In this document: positions 22,498 through 33,638 of the stretch, piece after piece
How the letters are laid out: each line of letters opens with the position of its first letter
How positions within the stretch are numbered: the first letter of the stretch is position 1
From: Metarhizium brunneum
Lineage: Eukaryota > Ascomycota > Sordariomycetes > Hypocreales > Clavicipitaceae
Reading direction: 5' to 3'
DNA length: 64,000 nt
Assembly: GCF_013426205.1 (NCBI RefSeq)
Contig: NC_089422.1
Location: 5,518,001 to 5,582,000 of the forward strand
Program-made: the position numbers and the translations under genes
Notes under the pieces: model-generated
What the model saw: the letters and a program-made list of their open reading frames with translations, nothing else
The model's database searches: none
What the model was told of the DNA's origin: nothing

Positions 22498-22891
22498 TTC
22501 CGCAAAGCAGGCTGGTTGTCAAGGCATTCAAGGCAATGAATGAATGTGTCAACATGGAGCGAGTGGTTCGATGTTGTCGGTTGTCGGAAGTCGGTTGAAG
22601 GTTTGTCGGTTTGTCGGTTGGTCGGCGACCATCGTGGCGCTCGGCAACTCGGGAAGCCATGCGCTCGGGTGGGTGGAGCTGACATGGGACCCAATTATCC
22701 AATAGGATGTTAGCATTGTCGACAACAGTAAAGCCCAATCGCCGACCAAAAGGCCGGTGGACCGGCTCATCGGCGACTGTTCAAGCATAAAATATAAGAA
22801 TGCGCCACAGCCGGACTGCATTGGTACTACTACCACGCGAATCTCAAGAATTATACAGACTCCGCTACGAAGCCAAACATTGCATTCAATT
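22498..22891. promoter_or_regulatory. divergent promoter with clustered CGG triplets
   Basis: Between the Zn2Cys6 factor and the persulfide dioxygenase. Six TCGG tetramers sit within 22577-22625, with starts about 7, 7, 15, 8 and 8 bp apart, which suits binding of a Zn2Cys6 protein. Two CCAAT boxes lie at about 22691 and 22699, and there is a ccggtggaccgg inverted element near 22,755. Confidence 0.5.
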
Positions 22892-24161
22892 ATGGCATCT
22901 ACGTCCAGCTCTCTTCTCAGGCGGCAGGTAATACAGCGCCTGCCGGCATCGGCCTCCCAGCTTCGCCCACTTGCTGGCATCTCCGAGTATCAGAGCCTTC
23001 ACAATGCTTGTCGGCATCAGGTTAGACTTGTGACTTCATATGATTCGCCATCGTTGGAAAAATCTCCAAGGCGTCGATTGGACGTGGCATCCAAAGGCGC
23101 TCAGCACAGGGGGTTGCGTCCCGCCGCCCCTACAGCTTTTTATCCAGCACCAATGCGACAATTTTCTTCCGCGCAGTCCGCAGAGAACACGGCCACGCCG
23201 GATGCGAGTTTTCAACCCATTATCCATGATGTATTTGAAGAGAAAACGGGTACCTGGCAGTATGTAGTTGCCGATCCAAATACTCTGACGGCTACCATTA
23301 TCGATTCGGTGTTGGACTACGACCCTCTGGCACGCACCATATCTACCCATTCAGCCGACAAGATACTTTTGTTGATTAAAAGAATGGGCTACAGGGTTGA
23401 TAGTATTCTGGAGACGCACATCCATGCAGACCATTTGACAGCAGCGCGCTATCTTCAGACGTCACTTCACAAAGAGCAGGGGTATTTGCCTCTCATCACT
23501 GTGGGCAAGCGCATCGTACATATCCAAGAGCTGTTCCGTCAAAAATACGGTCTATCAGAGGAAGAAACACGAGGCGTTTTCGACAGATTTCTCGACGATG
23601 ATGAAAGATTCCACATTGGCTCCTTGGAAGCCCAAGCGATCCATCTTCCAGGCCACACTCCAGACCACATGGGATTCAAAATAGGAGGTAGGCGTCCACA
23701 TCTCCTCCCTTGGGCAGCGAGCCTGGATTTTTCGTATACTAACGGGCCTAGATAACGTTTTTTGCGGCGACTCCGTTTTCCATGCGGACATTGGCTCGGC
23801 GCGTTGCGATTTCCCGGGCGGCAGCGCCGAAGACCTCTATGCTTCGGCTCGCAAGCTTCTCAGCTTCCCGGACCATGTCAAGATATGGACTGGCCACGAC
23901 TACCCTTCACAGAGCCGTAGCGAACCCGTGCCGTATCTCAGCGTTGGTGGTCACAGAGCACAGAACAAGCATTTAATGGACGGGTACAGCAAAGATGAAT
24001 TCGTTGCCCTGCGGCGTGAACGCGATTCGAAACTCGCTGAGCCGAGGCTGCTACACCAGTCTCTGCAAATGAATATCCGGGCGGGGAGTTTGCCGAGACC
24101 GTCGCCCGAGGGTGACCGGATGCTTCACACGCCGCTTGACGTGAAACAGCTCGGCATGTAG
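22892..24161 (+). CDS. mitochondrial persulfide dioxygenase (ETHE1-type)
   Basis: Two exons, 22892-23687 and 23752-24161, give 401 aa. The first 100 or so residues are rich in Arg, Ser and Ala without acidic runs, fitting a mitochondrial presequence. The metallo-beta-lactamase core follows: HxHxDH as THIHADH (His176, His178, Asp180, His181), LPGHTPDHMGF, then across the intron GDNVFCGDSVFHADIGSARCDFPGG in parts and the late metal-ligand motif WTGHDYP. In ETHE1 enzymes one iron is bound by two His and one Asp, and glutathione persulfide is oxidised to sulfite. Without the second exon the Asp and the last His would be lost. The neighbour on the right is a sulfide:quinone oxidoreductase, the enzyme that supplies the persulfide, which supports the assignment. 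Confidence 0.92.
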
Positions 24162-24996
24162 TTGCATTGCAAAGGGGGGGGTAGACATGCTTGTGAAGGA
24201 CCTGTCAGAGGCTTGCGAATACCGACAGACGCATGGTGTTACGGGGGATACATTGTACAACAGGGGTTTTCTGGTTTTGTTGATTAGCATGTTGAGCATA
24301 TATTGCCTAGAATTGTATACACGGAGCGGCATGTTGCATTTGGACAAGTCAGCGCAGCATTTCTTGTACACTAGCTCAGCCTCTTGAAAGGACACTACAC
24401 CTCTACTCTGCTGAATATCTTTCAGATAATGCTACCCCTAGATATTGGCCCCATCTATTACCGCAAGTTATAATAGTTGAATATCGCCAGTTTTGCTCAG
24501 GGGATTTCTGTTCACCACACTCCAAAGCCTGCGTGCAGGGATATACGTAGTTGGGCATCTCGCCACAAAAGCACTTGGCAAGTTCACCAGTGGTCGCAAT
24601 GTGTCTCCTTTTCACGGTCTCGACGCAAACAACGGTCCGTCGTCATTGCAGGTCGGCATTTACCGATCGACGTCAAAGTCCAAAGCCCGAGTCGCCGAAC
24701 AAGCAGATATCGACAACCATGGGAGCTCCACAAGTACGGGGATGGCCCGGAGCGTCTCAACTATAAAGACATTGTAGTTATTCACTTTCCGGAACTTGTG
24801 GCAATTCGTTCTACTTCTATTCTTGGCAGCAAGTTGGTGACTTTCCGCAATCTTCAACGCGTTCTCGTTTCTCGCGTGTTTTGTTTTCGCAACGCCTGTC
24901 TTTGTACACCAGTCATTCTCTTTTGCAACACTGCCGTTTTTCTTTACCCAGCACCGAGCCATTCCCAGAAATCCGAGGCCTCTGCCACCCGCAGCC
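24162..24996. other. intergenic between the two sulfide genes
   Basis: No gene supported. The right end holds the SQR promoter and leader; a pyrimidine-rich stretch precedes its start. Confidence 0.5.
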
Positions 24997-26355
24997 ATGT
25001 CGCGCACATGTCTTGCCCGTCTCCGCCTCCACACGAGTTCGCCCGGCTCGGCCAAGTCGGCCGCCCGGCTCGCCCTTCCAAGAGCTCCCTATTCGTCGGC
25101 AGCCTCCATGCCACACCGGCACAAGGTGCTCGTCGTCGGCGCCGGCGCGGCAGGCCTCAGCGTCAGCCACCAGCTCCTGCGGTCGGGCAAGTTCGCAAAA
25201 GGTGACATTGCGGTTGTGGATCCTGCCGATTGGCATCATTACCAGCCCGGCTGGACGCTTGTCGGCGCCGGTCTAAAGGATAAAAATAAGCTTAAAATGC
25301 GGACCGAGGACCTTATTCACGCCAAGCTCAAGTTGTACAATGACAGCGTTGGCGCCTTCACGCCCCAGGACCATTGCGTCACCTTGGAGACGGGCACCAG
25401 GATCCAGTACGACCAGTTGGTTGTATGCCCGGGCATCAACATCAAGTACGACAGCATCAAGGGCTTGCCCGAGGCCCTGGCGAACCCTGACGCGCCCATC
25501 TCAACCACCTACGGCTACCACACGTGCGACAAGGTCTATCAGAATGTTCAAAAGATGAAGAGCGGCGTGGCCATCTTCACCCAGCCGACTGGAATTGTGA
25601 AATGCGCCGGCGCACCGCAAAAGGCCATGTGGCTCGCGCTGGACTACTGGAAGCGAGCTGGACTCTACCGCCCCGGCTCCGAGCAGGATTCCAGCATCAA
25701 GGTCAGCTTTGCCACCGGACTCCCGGTCATGTTCGGCGTTGCCAAGTACAGCGCCACGCTGGACCAGTTGCGACGCGAGCGCGGCGTCGAGGGCCTCTTC
25801 CAGCACGACTTGGTTTCCATCGACGGCAACCAAGCCACGTTTGTGCTACCCGACGGCAAGCAGGTTGCGCGTCGATTCGACTTTCTCCACGTCGTTCCCA
25901 AAATGGGGCCGCACGCCTTCGTCGCCAACAGCCCTCTGGCCGACGCAGCCGGCCTGGTGGACGTGGATAGCAGCACGATGCGGCATCGGGCATTCAGCAA
26001 CGTCTGGGCCCTCGGCGATGCGTCCAACCTCCCCACGTCCAAGACGGCCGCGGCTATTACCGCCCAGGCCCCCGTTCTTGTTTCCAATTTGCTCTGTGCG
26101 CTGGAGGGGGCCAAGACGAATGCCGTGTATGATGGGTATACTTCGTGCCCTCTCACCACCGAGTACGGCAAAGTCCTGCTCGCCGAGTTCAAGTACGGCG
26201 GCGAGCCAAAGGAGACGTTTGGGAAGCTGGTCAATCAGGCTGTCCCGGGCCGGGGGTTTTATTACCTCAAGAAAGATTTCTTTCCCTGGGTGTATAAGAA
26301 GTTTATGGTCAAGGGGGCTTGGGGCGGTCCAAAGGGCTTCATTCGACAACGATAG
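24997..26355 (+). CDS. SQR: sulfide:quinone oxidoreductase, mitochondrial
   Basis: A single exon of 452 aa. The first 35-40 residues are rich in Arg, Ser and Ala with no acidic residue, a mitochondrial presequence; a second ATG at 25108 would give the mature form. The FAD-binding dinucleotide fold is VLVVGAGAAGLS. The two active-site Cys expected of the eukaryotic type are visible: Cys203 in GIVKCAGAPQKAMW and Cys384 in GYTSCPL. The family segment VPKMGPHAF and the C-terminal FAD/quinone segment WALGDASNLPTSKTAAA are also present. The enzyme oxidises H2S, passes electrons to ubiquinone at the inner membrane and hands the sulfane sulfur to a small thiol. With the adjacent persulfide dioxygenase this makes consecutive steps of sulfide detoxification. 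Confidence 0.95.
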   Translation: MSRTCLARLRLHTSSPGSAKSAARLALPRAPYSSAASMPHRHKVLVVGAGAAGLSVSHQLLRSGKFAKGDIAVVDPADWHHYQPGWTLVGAGLKDKNKLKMRTEDLIHAKLKLYNDSVGAFTPQDHCVTLETGTRIQYDQLVVCPGINIKYDSIKGLPEALANPDAPISTTYGYHTCDKVYQNVQKMKSGVAIFTQPTGIVKCAGAPQKAMWLALDYWKRAGLYRPGSEQDSSIKVSFATGLPVMFGVAKYSATLDQLRRERGVEGLFQHDLVSIDGNQATFVLPDGKQVARRFDFLHVVPKMGPHAFVANSPLADAAGLVDVDSSTMRHRAFSNVWALGDASNLPTSKTAAAITAQAPVLVSNLLCALEGAKTNAVYDGYTSCPLTTEYGKVLLAEFKYGGEPKETFGKLVNQAVPGRGFYYLKKDFFPWVYKKFMVKGAWGGPKGFIRQR

Positions 26356-29036
26356 GGCCGGGGCGGCTCTGCGGATAGGATTCGGGGGCGGTGGGGGGAG
26401 AATTGGCATTCTGTGACATCAATTGATGTCTGATGCTATATGCACTTTCCGCGTGTGCGTCGCGGAGTCACAATACGAAAGTGACGGCGGGAGTTGGTAA
26501 TAGAACTAGCTACGAGGTGGCTACTAGATGGAATCCAAAAATTCTACCCGATACAGTATTGATGTTTCCTTCTTTCTATCTAAATTTCTCTAAATAGGCC
26601 GTTTCATAGCACTACATGGTAGCAATCATGTGACAATTTCTCTTGGGCTTCCGTCTCTACGACTCAGAGCCGCTGACTCGGGTAGTAGCATGGATCAACT
26701 TGATACGCAGCTTATTCCAGTTATCCATTTTCATGGCCCGTTCATGATAGTTTTGGTTGATTAGCAGCCCAATTTAGCAACGAAACGCGGTCCTCTTACC
26801 CTGCAGCTAGTTTGAGGACAACCATCACAGACTGGGTCGCCAATTCTGAACAGCGAACATCGACTACGAATATGTCAACGGGAAAGTGTACTATTATTCG
26901 GTATTGCCGAATAAAGCCACCCAAAGCCCCATGAAGGCTCACACGACGGCCCTATTCAACTAGTTTCAATACATAGAACCCGTTGCCGCTCTGCGCTCTC
27001 ATGGGCTTCAGAGACCAATTGAATAATATTGCAAGGGTGTGAATGAAAATTCAGACTCTCTATTTTTGACAGATGACCGAGGGACTGATGAACAAGGTCC
27101 CAGTCCATTCGATAGTGAAAATCAGAGGGGGCCTAGTCTTGTCCAATATCCACAGCCCAAAGGGCCATGAGTCAGTCGTGGGGTTTTTTCTCAACAAGAT
27201 GCCCGACTTGAATTCGAATAACGGCATGTTTTTTGACACGCTGTTACGGGTTGCCTGAGGAGGTTATCAGAGGATCCTCAAACTACGGGGAGAGATGGCG
27301 CGACGTTGGCGGCCGACTGGAAGATGTGTTAGCCAGCAAATACCATGAGATAATGAGAGACGAGTGCAGAGCCTGAAGCAAATGCAATGGGAGGTTGAGG
27401 GCACAATTACCGTCGGAGTCGGATGGCGAAGACATGGCGACAATATCAAGCGCAGATATTTACAACACACCCAGAGACGCACACTCGGCACCAACTCCTC
27501 CGTCGCCCGACTTACGCAATCACAGGGATCGACGCCAAAGAAAGTGGTCTTGAACGTGGAACGGAAGGATCAAATGCTGGGGGTATTATATAGTACTACT
27601 ATATCTTAAGTTGGGAAACTCTATTCTCGTATGTGGTGGGGTGGCTCGATTTTAATTTCGCAACGACTCCAAGCGACCATTGCCAAGCGGCCCTTTCCCA
27701 GGACCAGCGGGGGTCATGGGCTCCACGCCAAGTTTGGACGCAAACGTCTGGTTGAGGGTCTACAATGCCGCCGGGAAATTTGCGATATTCCGCCAAGGGT
27801 CGCCGTGGCTGCGTCGTCTTGCTCCATGACTCGGCCGTCAAACCCGGTAGCCGCCTTGGCAAATGCAATCAATTGATCTCCTATGGGGGCTATAGAACGG
27901 ATAGTAATAATTAAAAATGAACGTGTCAGCGTGAGCAAGGGCGCGGAAGACTTTATTATACAGAGTGTCCATATACATATGTACATATGGAAAGCCGTCG
28001 CACCCCAAGTACAACAGCTGTCCTAATATGAGATGAAATATATGCATCCTTGACTGAAAGACTAGTAGACTCTACAGGCAAGCTCCCGACCTTGAACACT
28101 GTCATGAAGTCGACTAGACTGGGCAAACGGGAAATGCCGCACTTCCTCCGATGCTTGCCTTGATTGACTCTTGAAATGTCTCAAGATCCGTATTCCTTCC
28201 CGTTGACATACAGATGGCAGTTTTAAACTTTATTGTTTGTATCGAACTAAGCCGCACTTATGATCTTCTCTGTTACAACTTATAAAACTTCCGAGGCTAC
28301 TCATTACTATATAGATAGTAACTTACTGTTTTTGCTTTTAGTTAGACCTTATGCCAAGGCTTTGACATATTTTTTCGACGAAAGAGGCGATAGCCATATA
28401 GATTAAGAGTACCCCATGTAAAATAATTTATTCTTCGGGCTTAACACTTCATTATCGGGCGTAAGGTATCCACCTCGCTTGCATGGCAAGCCGGTCTACG
28501 GAGTCTGGCCCGGTGCCTTATTTGCAATCTTTGTTAGTAATATCGCGCTAAGCCTATTTGCAGTTCCAGCTATAGGCAATAAGTACCATCAATAATAATA
28601 GTATTTGCCCACCCCCACGTCGATCCCACGCCGCCGATTGCGCAGTCGCAATGCCAAGATGGCGGCTATACCTCACATAGGCCGGGAGTAAGCCATATAC
28701 TTGCTTTCATGGAAGTTAATTCGTTTGAATCTCAAGTTGAACTATAGCACAGGGGCAACTGGTTACTGAATATCATGGTAAGGAACCACGGGTGACATTT
28801 TCACCGGCCAAGCCCTACAAGCAAGGGCAGTATTGGCGATATCGGATAACCATTGCGTGATGATGATCCGACTCTGGATAATGAGGGTCAATACTGATTT
28901 TTTATATGGACGTTGAGCTTGAATATAAATATCGTCATGTGTCACTAGTCCTCGCTAAACTGGCATTTCCTCTTGTATCGGGCCCCCATCGGACTATTCT
29001 CTTGCTTTGCGTCCTCCGTCGAGGCTCTCCAGCATC
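26356..29036. other. 2.7 kb gene-poor region, AT-rich toward the right
   Basis: No supportable gene. The short frames near 27,070-27,500 show no family resemblance. The part from about 28,140 to 28,950 is clearly richer in A and T than the neighbouring genes, with many TA steps, as expected of old sequence mutated by RIP. No transposase or reverse transcriptase fragment could be recognised. Confidence 0.5.
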
Positions 29037-31878
29037 ATGAGTTTCCGAACTGCCGCTTCTCTCATCGCTTTGCTCGGCCTCAATGCCGGGCTGTCGGTTG
29101 CCGCTGGAGGCGCAGAGGGCGATGCAGGCCGCACGACCATCGGCTTCAGGTCCGTGGGCCAGGTAGGTCGACTTCAAGTGCGGTATTGACTCATCGGTCG
29201 GTTGGCTAACAAGAAGTAGGAAGAGAAAGACCTCCTTACCAAGGCGGGCTCCCTTATCCGGAGTCGTAACACAGCCGCCACCCACATTGGAGACGGAGTC
29301 TACCTAGGCAATAGCCCGATTAAACGTGATGGCGAGAGGTTTGTCGGCCCTTATCCCTTCCGCTTGGTGTCGCACCATTACTTACGTCGCATCTAGTCTC
29401 TTTATCGTCACCGCTGACGAAGCCGCTTTCAAGGCCGCGTCCAAGGTCTGGGTACCCCAGGAATACTTCACTCTGCCCGTCGAGAGAGAAAATGACATCC
29501 TAGGAGAGAGAGAGGCTGCAATTTCCAGGGATCAGCTTGAGTACTATATTGAAGATCAAGGGCTTCATTCGAGTCGTACCGTGAAGTTGGCTGGGATACA
29601 CGGATCTGTGTCGGATGACATCCAGCAGATGCTCATTCCCAACGAGATGATTTCCCATGACCAAAACGGAGTCCCCATCGAAACAGAGAGCAAGCTAGAT
29701 ACCAAGATTGAAGAACCGAGCGGCCCCATGTTTTGGCAGGTTGATTATGAGGAATGGGAGGGAATACAAGGCAGCAGGGTCTATACCGAAGACACACTTC
29801 GCGCAAGGAGCGCTTCCCTGGCAGAAAAGGCAACCAAGGCCGTGACAGAGGCTGAAAAACTCGTCGAGTCGGATTCTCCCGCCGCGGCAGAGGCCATAGC
29901 AGAGGCCGTCGCCACGGCAAAGAGATGCGCCGAGGGGGTCGGCCACTTTCACAGAAAGCGCCCCGATTGGGTCGACTTTGACGACTTCAACACGGTGTAT
30001 AAGCAGTATTCTAATGCCCGCAAGGCCGAGGCCAAGCTCCGCAAGTTGAAGCTGACCAAGGCCGTGGAGGCACAAAAGAGCAAACTAACCGAGGCGGCGG
30101 AAAAGGTAACGGATGATGCAACCCGGGCTTCTGGGATTGCCGAGGCAGAGCAGGCCGCCGCCGAGAGCAACAAACTGCTCCAAACAGCCGCGGACGAGGC
30201 CGAGGGTGTCAAGAAGGCCCATGAAAAACTCGAATCTGTCCGGAAACAGTTGGACGGCGGAGAGCAGGAGGAATTCATAGAGCTCCTGGCAAAGAACCCC
30301 CGAGCTGTATGGGCCACACTACAAGAGTCCTTTACGAGCATGAATGGCAAGCCGGCAGCATCGCTCGACGCCGCTATAATAGACGAGGCAGACATCACTC
30401 AGGAAGAATACTCCATCTTTCAGGAGGGCGTCGACGAGGCCAAGGCCATGGCTACCGAGATCGGGGAGGGTGTGAGGGCCCTCCAGATGACGGTCGGACA
30501 TCCTGAAATCCTGTGCAAACGTGGGGATATAGACTGCATCCTCGTTCCATCAGATAAGGAGAAGCTCCCCACAGCCGAGAAGCCCGCCAAAATCGAGCCG
30601 GCCAACGAGGGCGAGCTCATTGCCATAGCCCGGCAGAGGTCCAAAGAGAGCTTCGACGACCTCCTGACGGATTTCAAGTACAAAAGCGTAGTCAAGCACG
30701 ACCAGCTATACAAGGAGCTGAACGAACGCTTGCCAGAGTTCAGTCCAGTGTCAAGGACCGAGAGAATCGTCAGCCTATCTACCAAGTTTGGCGAAGGCGC
30801 CCTAGCCGTCGCCGGACTCGCACTCTACGGCAAAGCCGTAGCCGACGTATTCTCCAGCGACACCAGCAGCGTCCTAGACAAGGCGGCGGTCGTCACGTCC
30901 ATCCTCCCCGGCGTCGGGTGCGCCGTCCAGCTCGCCGACAGCGTGGAGCACGGCAACGTCGACGCCGGCCACACGGCGCTGTGCTTCGCCGAAGACGCCC
31001 TCCTCGTCTCGGGCTTCTGGGAGATCGCGCTCGTCATGCAGCTCACCGAGTCGCTAGCCAGCTGGATCGAGGCCGGCAACGAGCAAGACAAGCTCTTCGA
31101 CACCGAGGTCCTCCGGAGCAAGGGGCTCGCCGGGTGGGAGGCCAACGTCGACCGGATGCTCAAGCACATCGCGTCCGACGAGTTCGCCGCCAACACGACG
31201 ACGCGCTTTGCCACGTACCAGATCCTCGTGCTGTACCAGGCCTCGCAGCTGACGGGCGACCTGCACGCCTCGCACAAGGCCGTCTCCGGGAAGCCCGGCA
31301 ACCAGACGGACGAGATCGTGCCGCACATCGAGCCCGAGTTCCGGCGGCAGATATGCGCCGCCATGGCGCAGAGTAAGTTCCAGCTGCGGCAGAAGCTCGA
31401 GGCCGTGGCGCTGGAGCACGCGAAGAAGTTCTCCGAGGAGTACAAGGACAAGTTCCTCAAGGACTACCGCGAGGCGGCGACCAAGCCGATTCCGTTTCTG
31501 GGGATTCCTATTTCCTTTGGGGCGGGGAATCTCGACGAGGTGCTCGAGGACGCGAGGCGGTGGCCTTTGCCTCTGCACGAGGGCAGGATCAAGAGGGCGA
31601 TAAGGGAGGTGGTTGAGCGGCTGGAGACGCCGGCGCAGTGCAAGTGTTTGCAGGGCAGTAAGAAGGCTCCGTGCGAGTATGCGGACTGCAGCACGCCGAA
31701 ACCCCCCAGGGGAAGAAAGGACGCCGCAGGGAGGGTGTACGTGACCAACGTGCAGTCTGAGGATCATGCTAAACAGATGCGCTTATGGGATGAGTGCGTG
31801 TCACTCTATACCACGTGTCCGTATCCTGGCTTGACGGGCGAGGTTGGTAGACAATTATGGTGTACGCCTGCGTCTTGA
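29037..31878 (+). CDS. large secreted protein, enterotoxin-like (hypocrealean family)
   Basis: Three exons, 29037-29162, 29220-29338 and 29397-31878, give 908 aa. Residues 1-23 are a signal peptide ending near SVAAG. The first 250 residues carry a GFRSVG segment and a GDGVYLG segment, then ITADEAAF-like and KVWVPQEYF stretches, a pattern I associate with proteins labelled heat-labile enterotoxin A-like in insect-pathogenic fungi. The Arg expected in an ADP-ribosyltransferase is there, but I see no convincing STS or ExE motif, so catalysis is unproven. Residues about 260-480 are Ala-, Glu- and Lys-rich, likely long coiled helices. A hydrophobic segment follows near residues 600-680 (VAGLALYGKAVADVF, VVTSILPGVGCAVQLA), typical of the C-terminal part of this family. 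The C-terminus has paired Cys (CKCLQG, PCEYADCS). It is likely secreted against an animal host or competitor; this is inference. Confidence 0.7.
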
Positions 31879-32990
31879 TGTGGAAATAGGTGGTGTATAT
31901 AGCTTTAAAGGAGGATTTTGTGTGGGAATTCTCTTTTCCTTGTCCACTCTTGTTCTATTCAAGTTGCGCTCTACCTGTTTGTGCTCCCGTGCAGTCATCC
32001 GAACGGTTTAGTCGGGAAGTTGATGACGCAACGGCTGGCTAGACAGCTTGGGATATGCTAATAGCATGATTAGAGGCCCAACTCAGATAATTATATAGTT
32101 TAGTCTTAATACTCTCGACAGTTGTTGGATGACAAGATGCCGTTTCTAGCCAAAGTGCAAGATGTACATATGGAAACGCCGCCGAGATGTGGTGCCACGA
32201 ATTTACTCGGTTTTCACCGCGACCGGCCTTGACGTGTAAGCGGGTACATGTACTGAGCCCGCAATCTATCTTGCATTAGATCGCCGAGACGGGTTCGGCA
32301 CGACAGGCCGGAGATCCTAACAGTCTGCAGGAGCTGCAGGTCAAGCTAGACTTGCGGGTCATGATATCGCTAGTCACGACCGGGACCTTGGTTCAGTTGA
32401 ATCAGCCAATATACTTTTTAATACCATTTTCTGTCGATGGCCGTCAGTTAAAGAGATCAGCTTGGCAGGGCAGGGCAGGTCTAGGCCAGGGTGCTGCGGA
32501 CAACCATGAGAGTTATGGAAAGACAGCCAGCATACACGCATACTACATCAAATAAATGCGAGGTGGAGTTTGACAATGTGTCCGAGGATTGTGCTTGACA
32601 CTGCTTGTGGAGTCTGATCCCATAGGAAGAGAGGGCCAATCCGCAAGCCAATATTGCCCTATGTATCATCTAGCTCGCCTCTTGGAGACTTCAATGCTAC
32701 GTTGCCAAATGTCTCCACGATGTGTTGTTCTTGGCTGTCACCCTGACACACAAAAAGGAAAGCGTCTGAAATGCATCAGCTCACGCGGGCCAGCACCAGA
32801 GGAGCACGAGAAGTACGACTTGTGTTTTATTAATCAAGTTGGCGCTATAGCCAGCAATATAAGTTATAACTCAGAGGTCCGCAAATGTCACCAAATCGTA
32901 CCCAGCAGTTCGTTCCTTTTTGTTGCCTTCATTCTGGCGCAGCCGAAATGACAGCGAGACAAGACTGCCCAAAGCGCGCCCACAGACGCC
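31879..32990. other. intergenic, 1.1 kb
   Basis: No gene supported. It lies between the 3' end of the enterotoxin-like gene and the 3' end of the GST gene, which are convergent. Confidence 0.5.
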
Positions 32991-33638
32991 TCAAAAGACA
33001 CTCTTCAAAGCAGCCCGGCCCCCAACCCTCTCCATCCAGGCCTGAATGTGCGAAAACTTGTCCAAGTCCACCTTGAGCATGGCCACCCAGTGCATCAACG
33101 ACCAGATGTGCGTGTCGGTGAGGCAGTAGGCGTCACCGAGGAGATAGTCCTTGCCCTTGAGCGCACCATCCAGTATGCCCAGAGCACTGTCCACGCCCTT
33201 CTTGGCCTCCTCGCCATTCATCTTCCTAGCCTCGGCCTGGGCCTCCGTCTCTTCGCCCTCCTTTTCGGAGTGGAGGAAAGAACCGAGTCGGGAGGCGTGT
33301 GCGGCGAGGTGGACGTTGGCCCATACAATCCATTTCATGGCCTCGCCGCGCTTCACACCGAGAGCCGGGTACAGCGACTTGTCGACGCCGAATGTTTCGC
33401 CTAGGTACATGGTGATTGCGGCGGACTCCCAGATGGGAACCCCGTCGTGGACGATGGCGGGCACAAGGCCGTTGGGGTTCACGTCGGACAGGTACTCGGG
33501 CGTGCGGGTGTCGCCCTTTTTGAACGAGAGCTCGACGCGCTCGGCGAGAGGTTCGGAAAGGCCGTGTTCGAGCTCGGCCAGGACGGCAACAGTCACGCCA
33601 GCCGTGGAGAAGGGAGCAAAGTAGAACTTGAGAACCAT
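32991..33638 (-). CDS. glutathione S-transferase
   Basis: A single exon of 215 aa, the normal length for a cytosolic GST. The N-terminal thioredoxin-like domain (residues 1-85) starts FYFAPFSTAGVTVAVLAELE and has the cis-Pro region NGLVPAIV and the glutathione gamma-glutamyl contact WESAAITMYLGE. The C-terminal helical domain follows, with DYLLGDAYCLTDTHIW, which fits the N-capping/hydrophobic staple motif. A Ser or Thr near residue 11-12 could be the thiol-activating residue. It probably conjugates glutathione to electrophiles; the substrate cannot be told. No targeting peptide is visible. Confidence 0.92.
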   Translation of the reverse strand: MVLKFYFAPFSTAGVTVAVLAELEHGLSEPLAERVELSFKKGDTRTPEYLSDVNPNGLVPAIVHDGVPIWESAAITMYLGETFGVDKSLYPALGVKRGEAMKWIVWANVHLAAHASRLGSFLHSEKEGEETEAQAEARKMNGEEAKKGVDSALGILDGALKGKDYLLGDAYCLTDTHIWSLMHWVAMLKVDLDKFSHIQAWMERVGGRAALKSVF

